DNA of 62,183 nt from Caulobacter segnis (GTDB lineage: Bacteria > Pseudomonadota > Alphaproteobacteria > Caulobacterales > Caulobacteraceae): assembly GCF_003243465.1 (NCBI RefSeq), contig NZ_QFQZ01000022.1, positions 1-62,183 on the forward strand. Direction: 5' to 3'. The notes below the pieces were generated by a model. That model ran no database searches. It was not told the DNA's origin and saw only the letters and a list, made by a program, of their open reading frames with translations. Positions 43,945-52,680 of the stretch are shown piece by piece (within the stretch, counting starts at the first letter, position 1; each line of letters opens with the position of its first letter). The position numbers were made by a program, and so were the translations under genes.

Positions 43945-44331
43945 AGCATTCCCCCTAAAATAAGCCCCTATGGGGCGATGTTATTGTTACGGTCCGGAAG
44001 CAATTCCCGGCCGCTCTTCCCGTCCTGCCGCCGAAGAGACAACCAGGGCACGAGAGACAAGTTAGCGGTAACATCGGTGAGTGGCTGTCGCAATGGCAAA
44101 ATGACAGCGCTGGCAGTCTTTTTTCAAGCGGTTTTTTAGGTGATTTCTACTACAAATGGCCGATAGGCGGCCAGTTATGCCGCGCCGCCGCAGAAGGCGA
44201 TTTGCTCAACCTCGCCGAAGAGTTGAATATTTCGACGAGGTAACCGGTTTCCATGCGCTCAAACGTGCTTGGACGCGCGGCCCCTTCGCCGCGCGTCTCG
44301 CAAGCGCGTAGAGAAATTTCGCGGTGCGGCG
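43945..44331. other. 387-bp intergenic region with the receptor promoter
   Basis: AT-rich patches (around 44100-44160 and 44215-44240), the operator-like GTTAGCGGTAAC, and a receptor leader of about 100 nt. No convincing open frame with a ribosome-binding site. It separates the GH2 gene from the receptor-sapC group, which therefore looks like a separate transcription unit. Confidence 0.5.
44061..44072. promoter_or_regulatory. LacI/GalR-family-like operator upstream of the TonB receptor
   Basis: GTTAGCGGTAAC is an inverted repeat (GTTA/TAAC) with a central CG-type core, close to Caulobacter sugar-operon operators of the TGTTAGCGCTACCA type. It is 117 bp upstream of the receptor ATG, near a TTGCGA -35-like element. 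No LacI-type regulator gene is in the window, so control may be by a distant regulator. Confidence 0.45.
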
Positions 44332-46830
44332 TCAGCTCGCCGTCAGGTCGAGAACCGCCGCCTTCAGCCCTTGAGCTGTGGCCGTCACACGTCCCCGCCC
44401 GGGCTGATTCTGCTGCGTCCGCACGAGCGCCTGGGCCAGCCCGTTGAACGCCTTGCGCTGGGGCGCGACGTCCGGCTCATGGCTGGTGGGATCGCCATTG
44501 CCGACGCCGATCAGGTCGACCGGGCCCGAAAGCTCGAAGCGAACCAGGTCCTCGGCGCGCGGGACCAGACGCCCCTTGGCGTCCAGCACCTCGACCTTCA
44601 GCACCGCCACGTCCTGGCCGTCGGCGGCCAGGCGGACGCGGTCGGCGCTCAGGCGCAGGGCGGTCGCCGGCCCCGCGGTCTCCCGGCGCTCGCGCAGGAT
44701 CACCTTGCCGTTCTTGTAGCCGTGCGCCTCGAGGACGCCGGGCGCGTAGGGCACGGACCACTCGACGTGGTGGTTGGGGCTCACCGCGCGGACGCCCTGG
44801 CTCTTGCCGTTCAGGAACAGCTCGACCTTGTCGCAGTTGCTGTGCGCCCAGACCGCGATCGGCTGCCCCTCGCGGCCTTCCCAGTTCCAGTGCGGCAGGA
44901 GGTGCAGCAGCGGCTCGGACCGCCACCAGGCGCGGTAGTAGTAATAGTTGTCCTTCGGGAAGCCGCAGGTGTCGAGCGCCCCGAAGTGCGAGCTGATGCT
45001 GGGCCAGCGGTTGAACGGCGTCGGTTCGCCCCGGTAGTCGAAGCCGGTCCAGATGAAGCCGCCCGCCATCCAGGGCCGGTCGGCCGCGTGGCTCCACCAC
45101 TTCTCGGCGGTCGTCGCCCACCAGGGATGGTCGGTGTCATAGGCCGGGACGTAGGACTTGGCCTCGTCGCGGACGTACTCGCCCCGCGTCGTCACCACGC
45201 TGGCGCTCTCGGTGCCGATGATCGGCACGTTCGGGAAGCGGGCGTGGAAGTCGTCCATCTTCTCGTGGCGGTAGTTGAAGCCCTGCACGTCGATGACCGC
45301 GCTGATACCCTCGCCGAAGCCGTTGTCCATGGCGGCGGTGACCAGGCGAGTCGGGTCGAGGCGATTGACCAGGCGCTTCATGGTCTTGGCGACCTTCACG
45401 CCGCGCGCGGTCGCCTGTTGCGGCTCCTCGTTGCCGATCGACCACAGGATCACCGACGGGTGGTTGCGGTCACGGCGAACCATGCGCTCCAACTCGTCCA
45501 GCGAGGTCGGATCGCTGGACATGCGGCGCGTCTCGTCGATTACCAGCATCCCGAGGCGGTCGCAGGCGTCCAGCAGCTCCGGCGTCGGCGGATTGTGCGC
45601 CGCGCGATAGGCGTTGCTGCCCATCGACTTCAGCTGCTCCAGCCGCCAGACCTGCACGGCGTCGGGGATGGCCGCGCCGACCCCGGCGTGGTCCTGGTGG
45701 TTGCAGCTGCCCTTCAGCTTCACCGGCTTGTCGTTCAGGAAGAAGCCGTTGGCCGGGTCGAAGCGGATCGAGCGGACGCCAAAGCGCGTGACGAAGCGGT
45801 CGACGACCGCGCCGCCGAGCTTGGTCTCGGTGACCAGGGTGTAGAGGTGCGGATTCTCCAGCGACCAGAGGACTGGATTGGCCAGGGTCACCGTCTGGGA
45901 CAGGCTCTGGCGCTCCCAGGCTGGCAGGCGACCGGCGGCGGGCGCGACGGCCAGGACGGGCTTGCCAGCGGCGTCCAGCACGGCGTGCGAGACCTCGAAG
46001 GCCTGCGCTGCGTCGGACTCGTTGACGAGATCGGTGTCGATCTGGACCGTACCGTCCACCTTGGCGCGGACGAAGACGCCCCATTGCGGCACGTGCACCG
46101 GCGCGGTCTTGACCAGCCAGACGTGGCGGTAGAGCCCCGCCCCTTCATAGAACCAGCCCTCGCCCAGGCTGGCGTCGACGCGCACGGTGATCAGGTTGTC
46201 GCCGCCGATGTTGGCGATGTCGGTGATGTCGACGCGGAACGGCGAATAGCCGCTCTCCTCGCGAGCCAGGATGTAGCCGTTGACCATCACGGTGGTGTCG
46301 CGGAACGCGCCGTCGAACTCGATCGACAGGCGCTTGCCGGCGTCGCTGGCCCGCAGGGCGAAGGTCTTGCGGTACCAGCCGACGCTGTTCTCGGGGAAGC
46401 GGCGGCCCAGCGCCTTGTAGCCGTGGGCGGCCAGGACGTCCTCGTCGTCCGGCTTGCCGGACGGCTTGTATTCGGGGTTGTCGACGAACGGCAGCTCGAC
46501 CGCCCAGTCGTGCGGCAGGGTCACCGGCTTCCAGGCGCTGTCGTCAAAGGTCTTCTGGGCGGCGGCGGCCACCCACCAGTTGGGCGAGTCCGCGCCGGCC
46601 TTGGCGTAGCTGCGCTGGTTACCGCCGAAATCGAAATCCTTGGCCGGGTCAGAGGCGTGGCCCAGGGCGAAGCGCCAGCCGAAATCCAGGGACGAGCGCT
46701 CGCGCGGTCCCAGGTCAATGGCGGTGGCGGTGGCGGGCGCGGCGGCTGCTGCGGTGGCGCGGGAAGCATTGGCCAGGAGGGCGGCGCCCCCGGCGGCGGC
46801 CAGGGCCTGGCGTCGGTTGATCTGGGCCAT
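44332..46830 (-). CDS. Beta-galactosidase, glycoside hydrolase family 2, exported by Tat
   Basis: An 832-aa GH2 enzyme with a twin-arginine leader (INRRQALAAAGGAALLA). It has a sugar-binding domain (PVTLPHDWAVELPF, FDGAFRDTTVMVNG), an Ig-like domain and a TIM barrel with acid/base Glu468 in WSIGNEEP and nucleophile Glu541 in IIGTESASV, then DUF4982-like and Ig C-terminal domains. LPHDW and NGFFLNDKPVKLKG are typical of GH2 galactosidases. It should release galactose from galacto-oligosaccharides in the periplasm, after GH53 cleavage and TonB-dependent uptake. It sits 88 bases after the second TonB receptor gene, with a terminator between. ATG 46830 has GAGG upstream. Confidence 0.93.
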   Translation of the reverse strand: MAQINRRQALAAAGGAALLANASRATAAAAAPATATAIDLGPRERSSLDFGWRFALGHASDPAKDFDFGGNQRSYAKAGADSPNWWVAAAAQKTFDDSAWKPVTLPHDWAVELPFVDNPEYKPSGKPDDEDVLAAHGYKALGRRFPENSVGWYRKTFALRASDAGKRLSIEFDGAFRDTTVMVNGYILAREESGYSPFRVDITDIANIGGDNLITVRVDASLGEGWFYEGAGLYRHVWLVKTAPVHVPQWGVFVRAKVDGTVQIDTDLVNESDAAQAFEVSHAVLDAAGKPVLAVAPAAGRLPAWERQSLSQTVTLANPVLWSLENPHLYTLVTETKLGGAVVDRFVTRFGVRSIRFDPANGFFLNDKPVKLKGSCNHQDHAGVGAAIPDAVQVWRLEQLKSMGSNAYRAAHNPPTPELLDACDRLGMLVIDETRRMSSDPTSLDELERMVRRDRNHPSVILWSIGNEEPQQATARGVKVAKTMKRLVNRLDPTRLVTAAMDNGFGEGISAVIDVQGFNYRHEKMDDFHARFPNVPIIGTESASVVTTRGEYVRDEAKSYVPAYDTDHPWWATTAEKWWSHAADRPWMAGGFIWTGFDYRGEPTPFNRWPSISSHFGALDTCGFPKDNYYYYRAWWRSEPLLHLLPHWNWEGREGQPIAVWAHSNCDKVELFLNGKSQGVRAVSPNHHVEWSVPYAPGVLEAHGYKNGKVILRERRETAGPATALRLSADRVRLAADGQDVAVLKVEVLDAKGRLVPRAEDLVRFELSGPVDLIGVGNGDPTSHEPDVAPQRKAFNGLAQALVRTQQNQPGRGRVTATAQGLKAAVLDLTAS

Positions 46831-46850
46831 GGAACGAGCCTCTCGATAAA

Positions 46851-46887
46851 TCAAAAAAATGGGGAGGAGGCATGCGGCCTCCTCCCC
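46851..46887 (-). terminator. Rho-independent terminator after the second TonB receptor gene
   Basis: On the minus strand, GGGGAGGAGGC / GCCTCCTCCCC (11-bp stem, 5-base loop) is followed by seven T (AAAAAAA at 46853-46859 on the plus strand). It lies directly upstream of the GH2 start, so GH2 needs readthrough or its own promoter. Confidence 0.9.
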
Positions 46888-46918
46888 AGCGCAGGGAACG
46901 TCAGGGAGGATCGACGTT

Positions 46919-49570
46919 CTAGAACTTGAAGGTGACGTCCATCAGGTAGCGACGACCATAGGAGTCGTAGCGGCCGATGCGGTTGGGATCGTTGTCGCGG
47001 TACATGCGCAGGGCTTCGTTGGTCAGGTTGTTGACCTGGAAGCGGACGCTGACGGCCTCGTTGATCTTGTAGGACGAGCTGAAGTCGAGGGTCTTCTCGC
47101 TTTCCAGCGTCTGCAGGTCCGAACCGTTCCAGCCATAGATGACCGTCATCGGCGAGTGGTACTTCCAGCCCAGGCGCGCTTCGACCGGACCGTTGGCGTA
47201 CCACAGGTCGACCGTCGCGGTGTTCTTGGCCAGGCCCGTCATCCGCAGCGGATTGTTGGCCGGCGAGAACTCCTTCAGGTTCGATTCCACATAGGCGTAG
47301 TTCGAGTAGAGGCCGAACTTGTCGAACGGACCCGGCAGGAAGAAGAACGGCGTCTGGAAGGTCAGCTCCACGCCCTGGATGTGGCCGCTGCCGCCGTTGG
47401 CGGGGCTGGCGACCGTGTAGGTCTGGCCGCCGAACGCCACCGGGCTTTGCTTCCAGCCGATGTAGGAGTCGACGTCCTTGTAGTAGTAGGACACCGCCAC
47501 CAGGGCTTCGGGACGGAAGTAGTATTCCGCCGAGGCGTCGAACTGGGTGGCCTCGAACGGCTTCAGCTTCGGGTTGCCGGCGCTGCCGGTCCACGGGGCC
47601 CAGTTGGACAGGCTGCGGCTGGCGCGCAGTTCGTCCAGCGGCGGACGGGCGATGACCTTGGCCAGGCCCAGGCGCACGACCTTGCCGCCGCCGAAGTCCA
47701 GCTTGGCGTTCGCCGAGGGCAGGAAGTCGGTGTAGTCGTTGTCGACGGTCGCCGGCACGAAGGCGCTGGCGGTGTTCTGCTGCAGGCCTTCGCTGCTAGT
47801 CTCGGTGTGGACGACGCGAGCCCCGATGTTGCCGGTCACCCAGGCGCCGGCCGGACCGTCGGCGGCGAAGTTCAGCTTGCCGTAGCCTTCGTAGACCTTC
47901 TCCTGGACGGTCCAGCGCTCGGCCAGCTTCTCGGCGGCCTTGGCGGCGTCGAAGGCGTTTTGGCCGTAGGCGATGGCGGCGATCTTGTCGATGTCGCCGG
48001 TCAGGATGACCGGCACGTTGGCGCCGTCGCCCAGCGTATAGCCGGTCAGCAGGTTGGCCGGGATCGTCGCGCCCGTCGCCGTCGGCGCGTAGCTGAAGGC
48101 GCTGTGGCTCTTGACGCGGTCCGAGGCGCGCGCGCCGAACTGGACGCTCTTGAAGACGCCGCCGCCGAAGTCGCGGGTGAAGTCCAGCGCCGCGGCCTTC
48201 AGCTCGTCGTTCAGGTGCTCGGGGCCGTCATACGAACCGGCGAGGTCGGCCGTCTGGGCCAGCGTCGTGTTGTCCTGGCCCGTGGTGATGGTCGGGGTCA
48301 CGCCGGCGCGCCAGTCGAAGCTGGTCCAGGTCGGCCAGGCCTCGAAACGGACGGCCTTCCAGGTGTTGGTGCGCTTGGCCTTCGAATAGGACAGGTCGCC
48401 GGCGACGGTCCACTGGTCGCCCGTCCACTTGCCGTTCAGGCCGCTGGCGAACAGGTCCTTGTCCTCGCTGTACTTGGCCAGCACGGTCTTGACCGCGCTG
48501 AACGGCAGGCGCGAGGCGGCGACCACCGTGTTGTTGACCAGCGTGTAGGACGCGCCCGTGGCGTTATAGACGCCGTCGTTCCAGCCGATGTTGTTCGTGC
48601 CGGTATTCCAGTTGCCCCAGCTGCCGTCGCCCCAGACCGTCTGGTCCTGGACCTCGGTGATCTTGATCTTCGAATAGAGGGCGTCGGCCTTCAGCTCGAA
48701 GTTGTTGGTCGGCTTGTACTGCAGGCCGCCCGAGATCCCCTTGCGCTTTTGGTCGATGCGGCTGGCCGACATCTGCGCGCCCCAGGGCGTCGCATCCAGC
48801 TTGCCGTCGCGGTTCAGGTCGCTCGAGTAGTCGCTGGCCCCGGCCGGCGGACGCGCGCTGGAGTCGTTGTAGCCCCAGCCCGTGAACGAGCCGTAGCCGT
48901 TCTTCTGGCGCTGGGCGGTGGCGCCCAGGACGATGGCGAGGTCGTCGTTGATCTTGTGGACGAACGAGCCCGAGCCGCGATAGCCGGTCGTGCCGTAGTT
49001 CGGGATGTCCTTGCCGCCGTCGTAGAAGACGGGGCCGGCGCGCAGCACGAAGGCCGGGCCGCGATAGTCCAGCGGGGCGATCGTGTTGATGTTGATCGTT
49101 GCGGCCACGCCGCCGGCGATCAGGTCGGCCGATTGCGACTTGTAGACCTCGACGCCCGAGACGACTTCCGAGGGGTAGATTTCCCAGCGGACGTTGCGGT
49201 CCGGCTCGGTGGAGGCCACTTCGCGGTTGTTGATCGTGCCGAGCACGAGGCGCGCGCCCAGGCCGCGGACCACGGCCTGGCTGTCGTTGCCGCGGTCGCG
49301 CGTGGCGTTGACGCCCGGCAGGCGGGCGATCGACTCGGCGATGGTCACGTCGGGCAGGACGCCGATGTCCTTGGCCGAGATGGCTTCGACGACCTTGTCG
49401 GAGCCCTGCTTCACGGCGAGCGCGTCGCGCAGGCTCTTGCGGACGCCGGTGACGACGACCTCTTCGACCTGGGCGGCTTCGCTGGCCGGAGCGGTTTGGG
49501 CGTGGGCGCCGGCGGCCACGAGCATGGCGAAGCCGCTGGCGGCGGCGAAGAGCATGGGATGACGGGTCAT
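46919..49570 (-). CDS. TonB-dependent receptor, TIGR01782 type (glycan uptake), copy 2
   Basis: An 883-aa outer-membrane receptor. The signal peptide ends GAHAQ, the TonB box is VEEVVVTGVRKSLRDAL, the plug has EAISAKDIGVLPDVTIAESIARLPGV, AVVRGLG and a receptor-specific TINNREV, and the C-terminal strand is DVTFKF. It differs strongly in sequence and length from the 1033-aa receptor in the same locus, so the two may take up different oligosaccharide sizes or linkages. It lies between the GH53 galactanase and GH2 galactosidase genes. A GAGGGGGAAACCATC leader precedes the ATG. Confidence 0.94.
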   Translation of the reverse strand: MTRHPMLFAAASGFAMLVAAGAHAQTAPASEAAQVEEVVVTGVRKSLRDALAVKQGSDKVVEAISAKDIGVLPDVTIAESIARLPGVNATRDRGNDSQAVVRGLGARLVLGTINNREVASTEPDRNVRWEIYPSEVVSGVEVYKSQSADLIAGGVAATININTIAPLDYRGPAFVLRAGPVFYDGGKDIPNYGTTGYRGSGSFVHKINDDLAIVLGATAQRQKNGYGSFTGWGYNDSSARPPAGASDYSSDLNRDGKLDATPWGAQMSASRIDQKRKGISGGLQYKPTNNFELKADALYSKIKITEVQDQTVWGDGSWGNWNTGTNNIGWNDGVYNATGASYTLVNNTVVAASRLPFSAVKTVLAKYSEDKDLFASGLNGKWTGDQWTVAGDLSYSKAKRTNTWKAVRFEAWPTWTSFDWRAGVTPTITTGQDNTTLAQTADLAGSYDGPEHLNDELKAAALDFTRDFGGGVFKSVQFGARASDRVKSHSAFSYAPTATGATIPANLLTGYTLGDGANVPVILTGDIDKIAAIAYGQNAFDAAKAAEKLAERWTVQEKVYEGYGKLNFAADGPAGAWVTGNIGARVVHTETSSEGLQQNTASAFVPATVDNDYTDFLPSANAKLDFGGGKVVRLGLAKVIARPPLDELRASRSLSNWAPWTGSAGNPKLKPFEATQFDASAEYYFRPEALVAVSYYYKDVDSYIGWKQSPVAFGGQTYTVASPANGGSGHIQGVELTFQTPFFFLPGPFDKFGLYSNYAYVESNLKEFSPANNPLRMTGLAKNTATVDLWYANGPVEARLGWKYHSPMTVIYGWNGSDLQTLESEKTLDFSSSYKINEAVSVRFQVNNLTNEALRMYRDNDPNRIGRYDSYGRRYLMDVTFKF

Positions 49571-49649
49571 GATGGTTTCCCCCTCAAGGCGCGGCGCCGC
49601 GTCGTTTGGCGGAGCGGCCCTTGGGAATTCGAAAGTTTGGGCGCTATTA

Positions 49650-49671
49650 TCATATCAATCTGACATGACAA
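49650..49671 (-). promoter_or_regulatory. Promoter with overlapping imperfect palindrome for the second TonB receptor
   Basis: On the minus strand TTGTCA (49671-49666) and TAATAG (49649-49644) are 16 bp apart. TCATATCA-ATC-TGACATGA (49650-49668, seven of eight arm pairs match) lies between -35 and -10, where a bound repressor would block transcription. Confidence 0.45.
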
Positions 49672-49699
49672 GCTGCGCAGCCTTTAGTCACCCGACCCT

Positions 49700-51061
49700 T
49701 TAGTCGAGCTTAACGACCGACGAGTCCTTGCCAATCGCCGCGCGTTGGGCCGGCGCGTCCGCCACCGCCGAGGCTTCCGTCGCCGTGGCGGCCGTCACCG
49801 AAGCGCCCGGCATCAGCCGCGTGCGATAGATCCACGCCCCGCTCTCCAGCGTCATGGGACGCGGCCCGACGCCGCCCAGGAAGTCGCCGTCGATGAAGCG
49901 GGTCGCCTCGCCATTCGCCGCGACGCGGAAGGTCACATCGACCGGCATGACGTAGGGCGCCTTCAGCCAATCGACGCTTTCCAGAGCGCGGCCCCTGAAA
50001 TCGAACAGGGCCGCGTTCTCCCAGTTGGAGCCGACGCCCCAGCGGGTCTTGCACTTGGTCGACAGCCACGCCGGCTCCCAATAGACGACCCCGACCCCGC
50101 CATTGGCGAAGACCAGCTGGGTGAGGTCGGTCAGGTACTTCTTCTGGCCCGCGGGCGTGGCCGGATAGCCGGCGATCAGCGAGTCCTGGCCCAGCAGGTT
50201 CGGCGAGGAATCGGCGCCGTCGTTGGTGAAAGGATAGGCCGTCTCGACCACCACGACGTCGGCGGAATAGGTATGTCGCAGGCGGTTGATGGTCTGGCCC
50301 AGCTCCGCCATCGAGCGCTTGGACCACTTGCTGTAGTAGCTGATCCCGATCAGGTCGAAGTCGGTGACGCCCGCCTTGGCGGCGGCCGCGAACCAGGGCT
50401 CGACGTTCTCGGGCTGGGCGATGTGCAGCATGATCCGGGGCTTGACCGCCAAGGTCGCGCTGGCGTCCCGCACGGCCTTGATGCCGGCGTTGAACAACAG
50501 GGCGTTGCGCTCCCAGTTGATCGGCTCCTTGGCCTTTTCCAGGGTCGAGACGATCTCGCCGTTGGTCTCGTTGCCGACCTGGACCATGTCGGGCCCCAGG
50601 CCCTCGCGATCGAGCTCTGCGAGGGTGTCGCGGGTGAAGGCGTAGAGCGCCTTGGCCTGGTCGGGCGTCGAGAGCTTGGCCCAGGCCTTGGGCGCGATCT
50701 GCTTGTCGCCGTCGGCCCAGTCGTCGGAATAGTGGAAGTCGAGCAGCACCTGCATCCCGGCCTTCTTGGCCTTGGCGATGCTGCGCTTGACGTCCTTCAG
50801 GTTCGAATAGGGCGTCCAGTCCGGATTGTTCCAGATCCTCACGCGGGCGAGGTTGGCGCCCGACTGCTTGAAGAAGGCGTAGGGTTCGACCGTCTTGCCG
50901 CCGGCGCGATAGACCGCCCCGCAGTCCTCCATCTCATTGGCGTACGAGATGTCGACGCCCAGATAGGTCTTCGGCGCGGCCCAGGCCGAACCGGCTTGCG
51001 CCGCAAGTGACAGGGCGAGCAAGGACGAGAGGGCGACGCGGCGCGGGGTCGAGACAGTCAT
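49700..51061 (-). CDS. Arabinogalactan endo-beta-1,4-galactanase, glycoside hydrolase family 53
   Basis: A 453-aa secreted GH53 enzyme. The signal peptide ends SAWAA, and the mature start is KTYLGVDISYANEMED. The TIM barrel shows NLARVRIWNNP, LLDFHYSDDWADGDKQ, acid/base Glu165 in QVGNETNGE and nucleophile Glu273 in VVVETAYPF, all classic for GH53. It cleaves beta-1,4-galactan side chains of pectin or arabinogalactan I to galacto-oligosaccharides, defining the likely substrate of the locus. A C-terminal extension of about 80 residues resembles a small Ig-like or carbohydrate-facing domain (VTFRVAANGEATRF). GGAGGAAAC precedes ATG 51061. Confidence 0.94.
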   Translation of the reverse strand: MTVSTPRRVALSSLLALSLAAQAGSAWAAPKTYLGVDISYANEMEDCGAVYRAGGKTVEPYAFFKQSGANLARVRIWNNPDWTPYSNLKDVKRSIAKAKKAGMQVLLDFHYSDDWADGDKQIAPKAWAKLSTPDQAKALYAFTRDTLAELDREGLGPDMVQVGNETNGEIVSTLEKAKEPINWERNALLFNAGIKAVRDASATLAVKPRIMLHIAQPENVEPWFAAAAKAGVTDFDLIGISYYSKWSKRSMAELGQTINRLRHTYSADVVVVETAYPFTNDGADSSPNLLGQDSLIAGYPATPAGQKKYLTDLTQLVFANGGVGVVYWEPAWLSTKCKTRWGVGSNWENAALFDFRGRALESVDWLKAPYVMPVDVTFRVAANGEATRFIDGDFLGGVGPRPMTLESGAWIYRTRLMPGASVTAATATEASAVADAPAQRAAIGKDSSVVKLD

Positions 51062-51101
51062 GTTTCCTCCGAAGACGGCCTCTCGGTGGCCGCTGAGGTC
51101 T

Positions 51102-51132
51102 CGATATTATTTATCGTACAATTTCAGCGCAA
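51102..51132 (-). promoter_or_regulatory. Promoter of the GH53 gene with inverted repeat over the -10
   Basis: On the minus strand TTGCGC (51132-51127), a 17-bp spacer and TAATAT (51109-51104) precede the ATG by about 43 bases. CGATA-N5-TATCG (51102-51116) overlaps the -10 and could be a repressor site. Confidence 0.5.
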
Positions 51133-51396
51133 GCCGCTTCGCGCGATCTCCGCCCGCGCATCGCCGGGAGCGTCGGCGCATCAAATGAAGAACGCCGCAC
51201 TCGCGGCGCGCCATGTATTTCAAGCTTATCGGGCGAGCAACCGCCCCATCGCCGCCCTGGGTGGAACAGACGTCCCGACGCCGCCGTTTGTTGTGCTCGC
51301 CGCTCTTCCAGCGGCCCCTCTCACTTTGGGGAGCGGCGAGGGCGATCTCGTCGAGATCCGCCCGCTCCTCCCCCGCATACGCTCGGAGCACTACGC
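51133..51396. other. Intergenic region between the GH53 gene and the diiron-protein gene
   Basis: This is the outer part of a 335-bp divergent gap. Both strands have long open frames here, but they lack ribosome-binding sites and show no domain, so they are taken as high-GC chance frames. It should hold the promoter of the diiron-protein gene. Confidence 0.4.
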
Positions 51397-52329
51397 ATGT
51401 TTGGTGGCGACCGCCTTTCGCGCCTTGGCCATTTCAGCCCGCAGTTCCCCGACGCCGAGGCCCTGCACAAGGGCCTGGCGCACTGGAACCATGAACGCCT
51501 TGCGCCCACCGCGCCGTCGGACGACTGGCGCGAGGACCTCGACCGCGAACGCCTGATGAAGCGGCTGGAGGGCGAGTTCATCGAGGGCTTCCGCGCCCAC
51601 GTCGCGTCCCTGGTCGCCGAGGTCCCGGAAGATCCCGAAGGCTTCGTCGCCTGGTTCGAGGCGCTGAAGGACCACGGCCCAGGCCAATGGGACCCGCTGT
51701 TCGACTGGCTGGAAGGCGAGGCTTCGATCGAGGACATCAAGTGGTTCCTGACCCAGGAGGCCGCCGGTGAGGCGGGCTTCGACGACCTGGTCGCCATGAC
51801 CCAGGTGAAGATCCCCGATCGCGCCAAGCTGGAGCTGGCCCGCAACTACTGGGACGAGATGGGTCGCGGCAGCGCGCGCGGCATGCACGGGCCGATGCTT
51901 GAGCGCACCACCGCGACGCTGGGCCTGACGCCCACCATCGACAACACCCTGTGGCAGTCGCTTTGCCTGGCCAACACCATGACCGCCTTCGCCACGACGC
52001 GCCGCTATGTCTGGCACTCGATCGGCGCTCTGGGCGTCGTCGAGCTGACCGCCCCGACCCGGGTTTCCTGCGTCGACGCGGGCTTGAAGCGCGTCGGCGT
52101 CTCGCCCTACGCCCGCAAGTACTTCGCCCTTCACGCCCAGATCGACATCGAACATTCCAAGGCCTGGAACGCCGAGGCGCTGGTCCCGCTGGTCGCCGAG
52201 GACCCGAGCCGCGCGCGCTTCATCGCCGAAGGCGCGGTCATGCGCCTGATCTGCGGCGAGCAGTGCTTCGACACCTACCGCGCGCACCTGTGGGCCCACA
52301 CCCACCCGCTGGTCTACGCGGCGGAGTGA
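51397..52329 (+). CDS. Heme-oxygenase-like diiron oxidase family protein (iron-containing redox enzyme)
   Basis: A 310-aa all-helical protein of the HDO/TENA-like type (iron-containing redox enzyme family). LFDWLEGEASIEDIKWFLTQEAAGEAGFDDLVAMT is the typical first metal-ligand helix region (Glu and Asp residues spaced along the helix), NYWDEMGRGSARGMHGPML follows, and AQIDIEHSKAWNAE supplies the late His ligand. Known members use two irons and O2 to cleave or oxidise fatty-acid or amino-acid-like substrates; the substrate here is unknown. GGAG lies eight bases before ATG 51397. A small conserved-looking gene follows nine bases later. Confidence 0.8.
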   Translation: MFGGDRLSRLGHFSPQFPDAEALHKGLAHWNHERLAPTAPSDDWREDLDRERLMKRLEGEFIEGFRAHVASLVAEVPEDPEGFVAWFEALKDHGPGQWDPLFDWLEGEASIEDIKWFLTQEAAGEAGFDDLVAMTQVKIPDRAKLELARNYWDEMGRGSARGMHGPMLERTTATLGLTPTIDNTLWQSLCLANTMTAFATTRRYVWHSIGALGVVELTAPTRVSCVDAGLKRVGVSPYARKYFALHAQIDIEHSKAWNAEALVPLVAEDPSRARFIAEGAVMRLICGEQCFDTYRAHLWAHTHPLVYAAE

Positions 52330-52337
52330 GAGGCGTC

Positions 52338-52550
52338 ATGCGCAGCGACAAGATGGTCCGGTTCTCGATCGCGCCGACGAGCGGGGGCGCGTGGCTTTGG
52401 CAGACGACCGAGCATGGCGGAACCGTCCGCGCGCGGGGAATCGCTTCGAGCAAGAAGCTCGCGGCCGCCTTGGTTGTTCGAGACATCATCGCGGCGCGGC
52501 TGGGCCAGTACGAGCCAAGCGCCGCCCCTCTCCCGGCGAGGGCGGCGTGA
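52338..52550 (+). CDS. Small conserved hypothetical protein, 70 aa
   Basis: Starts at ATG 52338 with GAGAGGCGTC before it and stops at 52548-52550. The N-terminal half is a beta-like stretch (MVRFSIAPTSGGAWLWQTTE) and the rest a helix (SSKKLAAALVVRDIIAARLG). It looks like small alphaproteobacterial proteins of unknown function that follow HDO-type or regulator genes. It is probably co-transcribed with the diiron-protein gene. Its TGA overlaps an ATG that opens a further short frame. Confidence 0.65.
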   Translation: MRSDKMVRFSIAPTSGGAWLWQTTEHGGTVRARGIASSKKLAAALVVRDIIAARLGQYEPSAAPLPARAA

Positions 52551-52657
52551 TGCGCGTCGTCGAGACCGGCGTTTACGCGGGTCCACACCTTCTGTCGGCG
52601 CACGGCGATCGCTTCAGCCTGCCGACGCAGCGGGCGCAACCGTCGGCGGCCCGCTAG
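52550..52657 (+). CDS. Very short frame (35 aa) resembling a cyanophycin-synthetase N-terminus
   Basis: The ATG at 52550 overlaps the TGA of the previous gene (TGATG) and reads MRVVETGVYAGPHLLS before drifting into a basic tail and TAG at 52655-52657. The first 16 residues recall the N-terminus of cyanophycin synthetase/Mur-ligase-like proteins (VxETxVYRGPHLYS pattern). No ATP-grasp sequence follows, so this is either a tiny coupled protein or a remnant. The similarity is by eye only. Confidence 0.3.
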   Translation: MRVVETGVYAGPHLLSAHGDRFSLPTQRAQPSAAR

Positions 52658-52680
52658 AGCCGGGTCGTCGCGGACCAGCG

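Noticed and set aside
40708..44139. 1143-codon open frame opposite the 1033-aa TonB receptor
   Set aside because: Shadow frame; the receptor has signal peptide, plug and terminal Phe, while this frame has only Asp/Val/Arg-rich text.
51086..51556. 156-codon plus-strand frame before the diiron-protein gene
   Set aside because: It crosses the GH53 promoter region, has no ribosome-binding site and lies out of frame over the real gene start.
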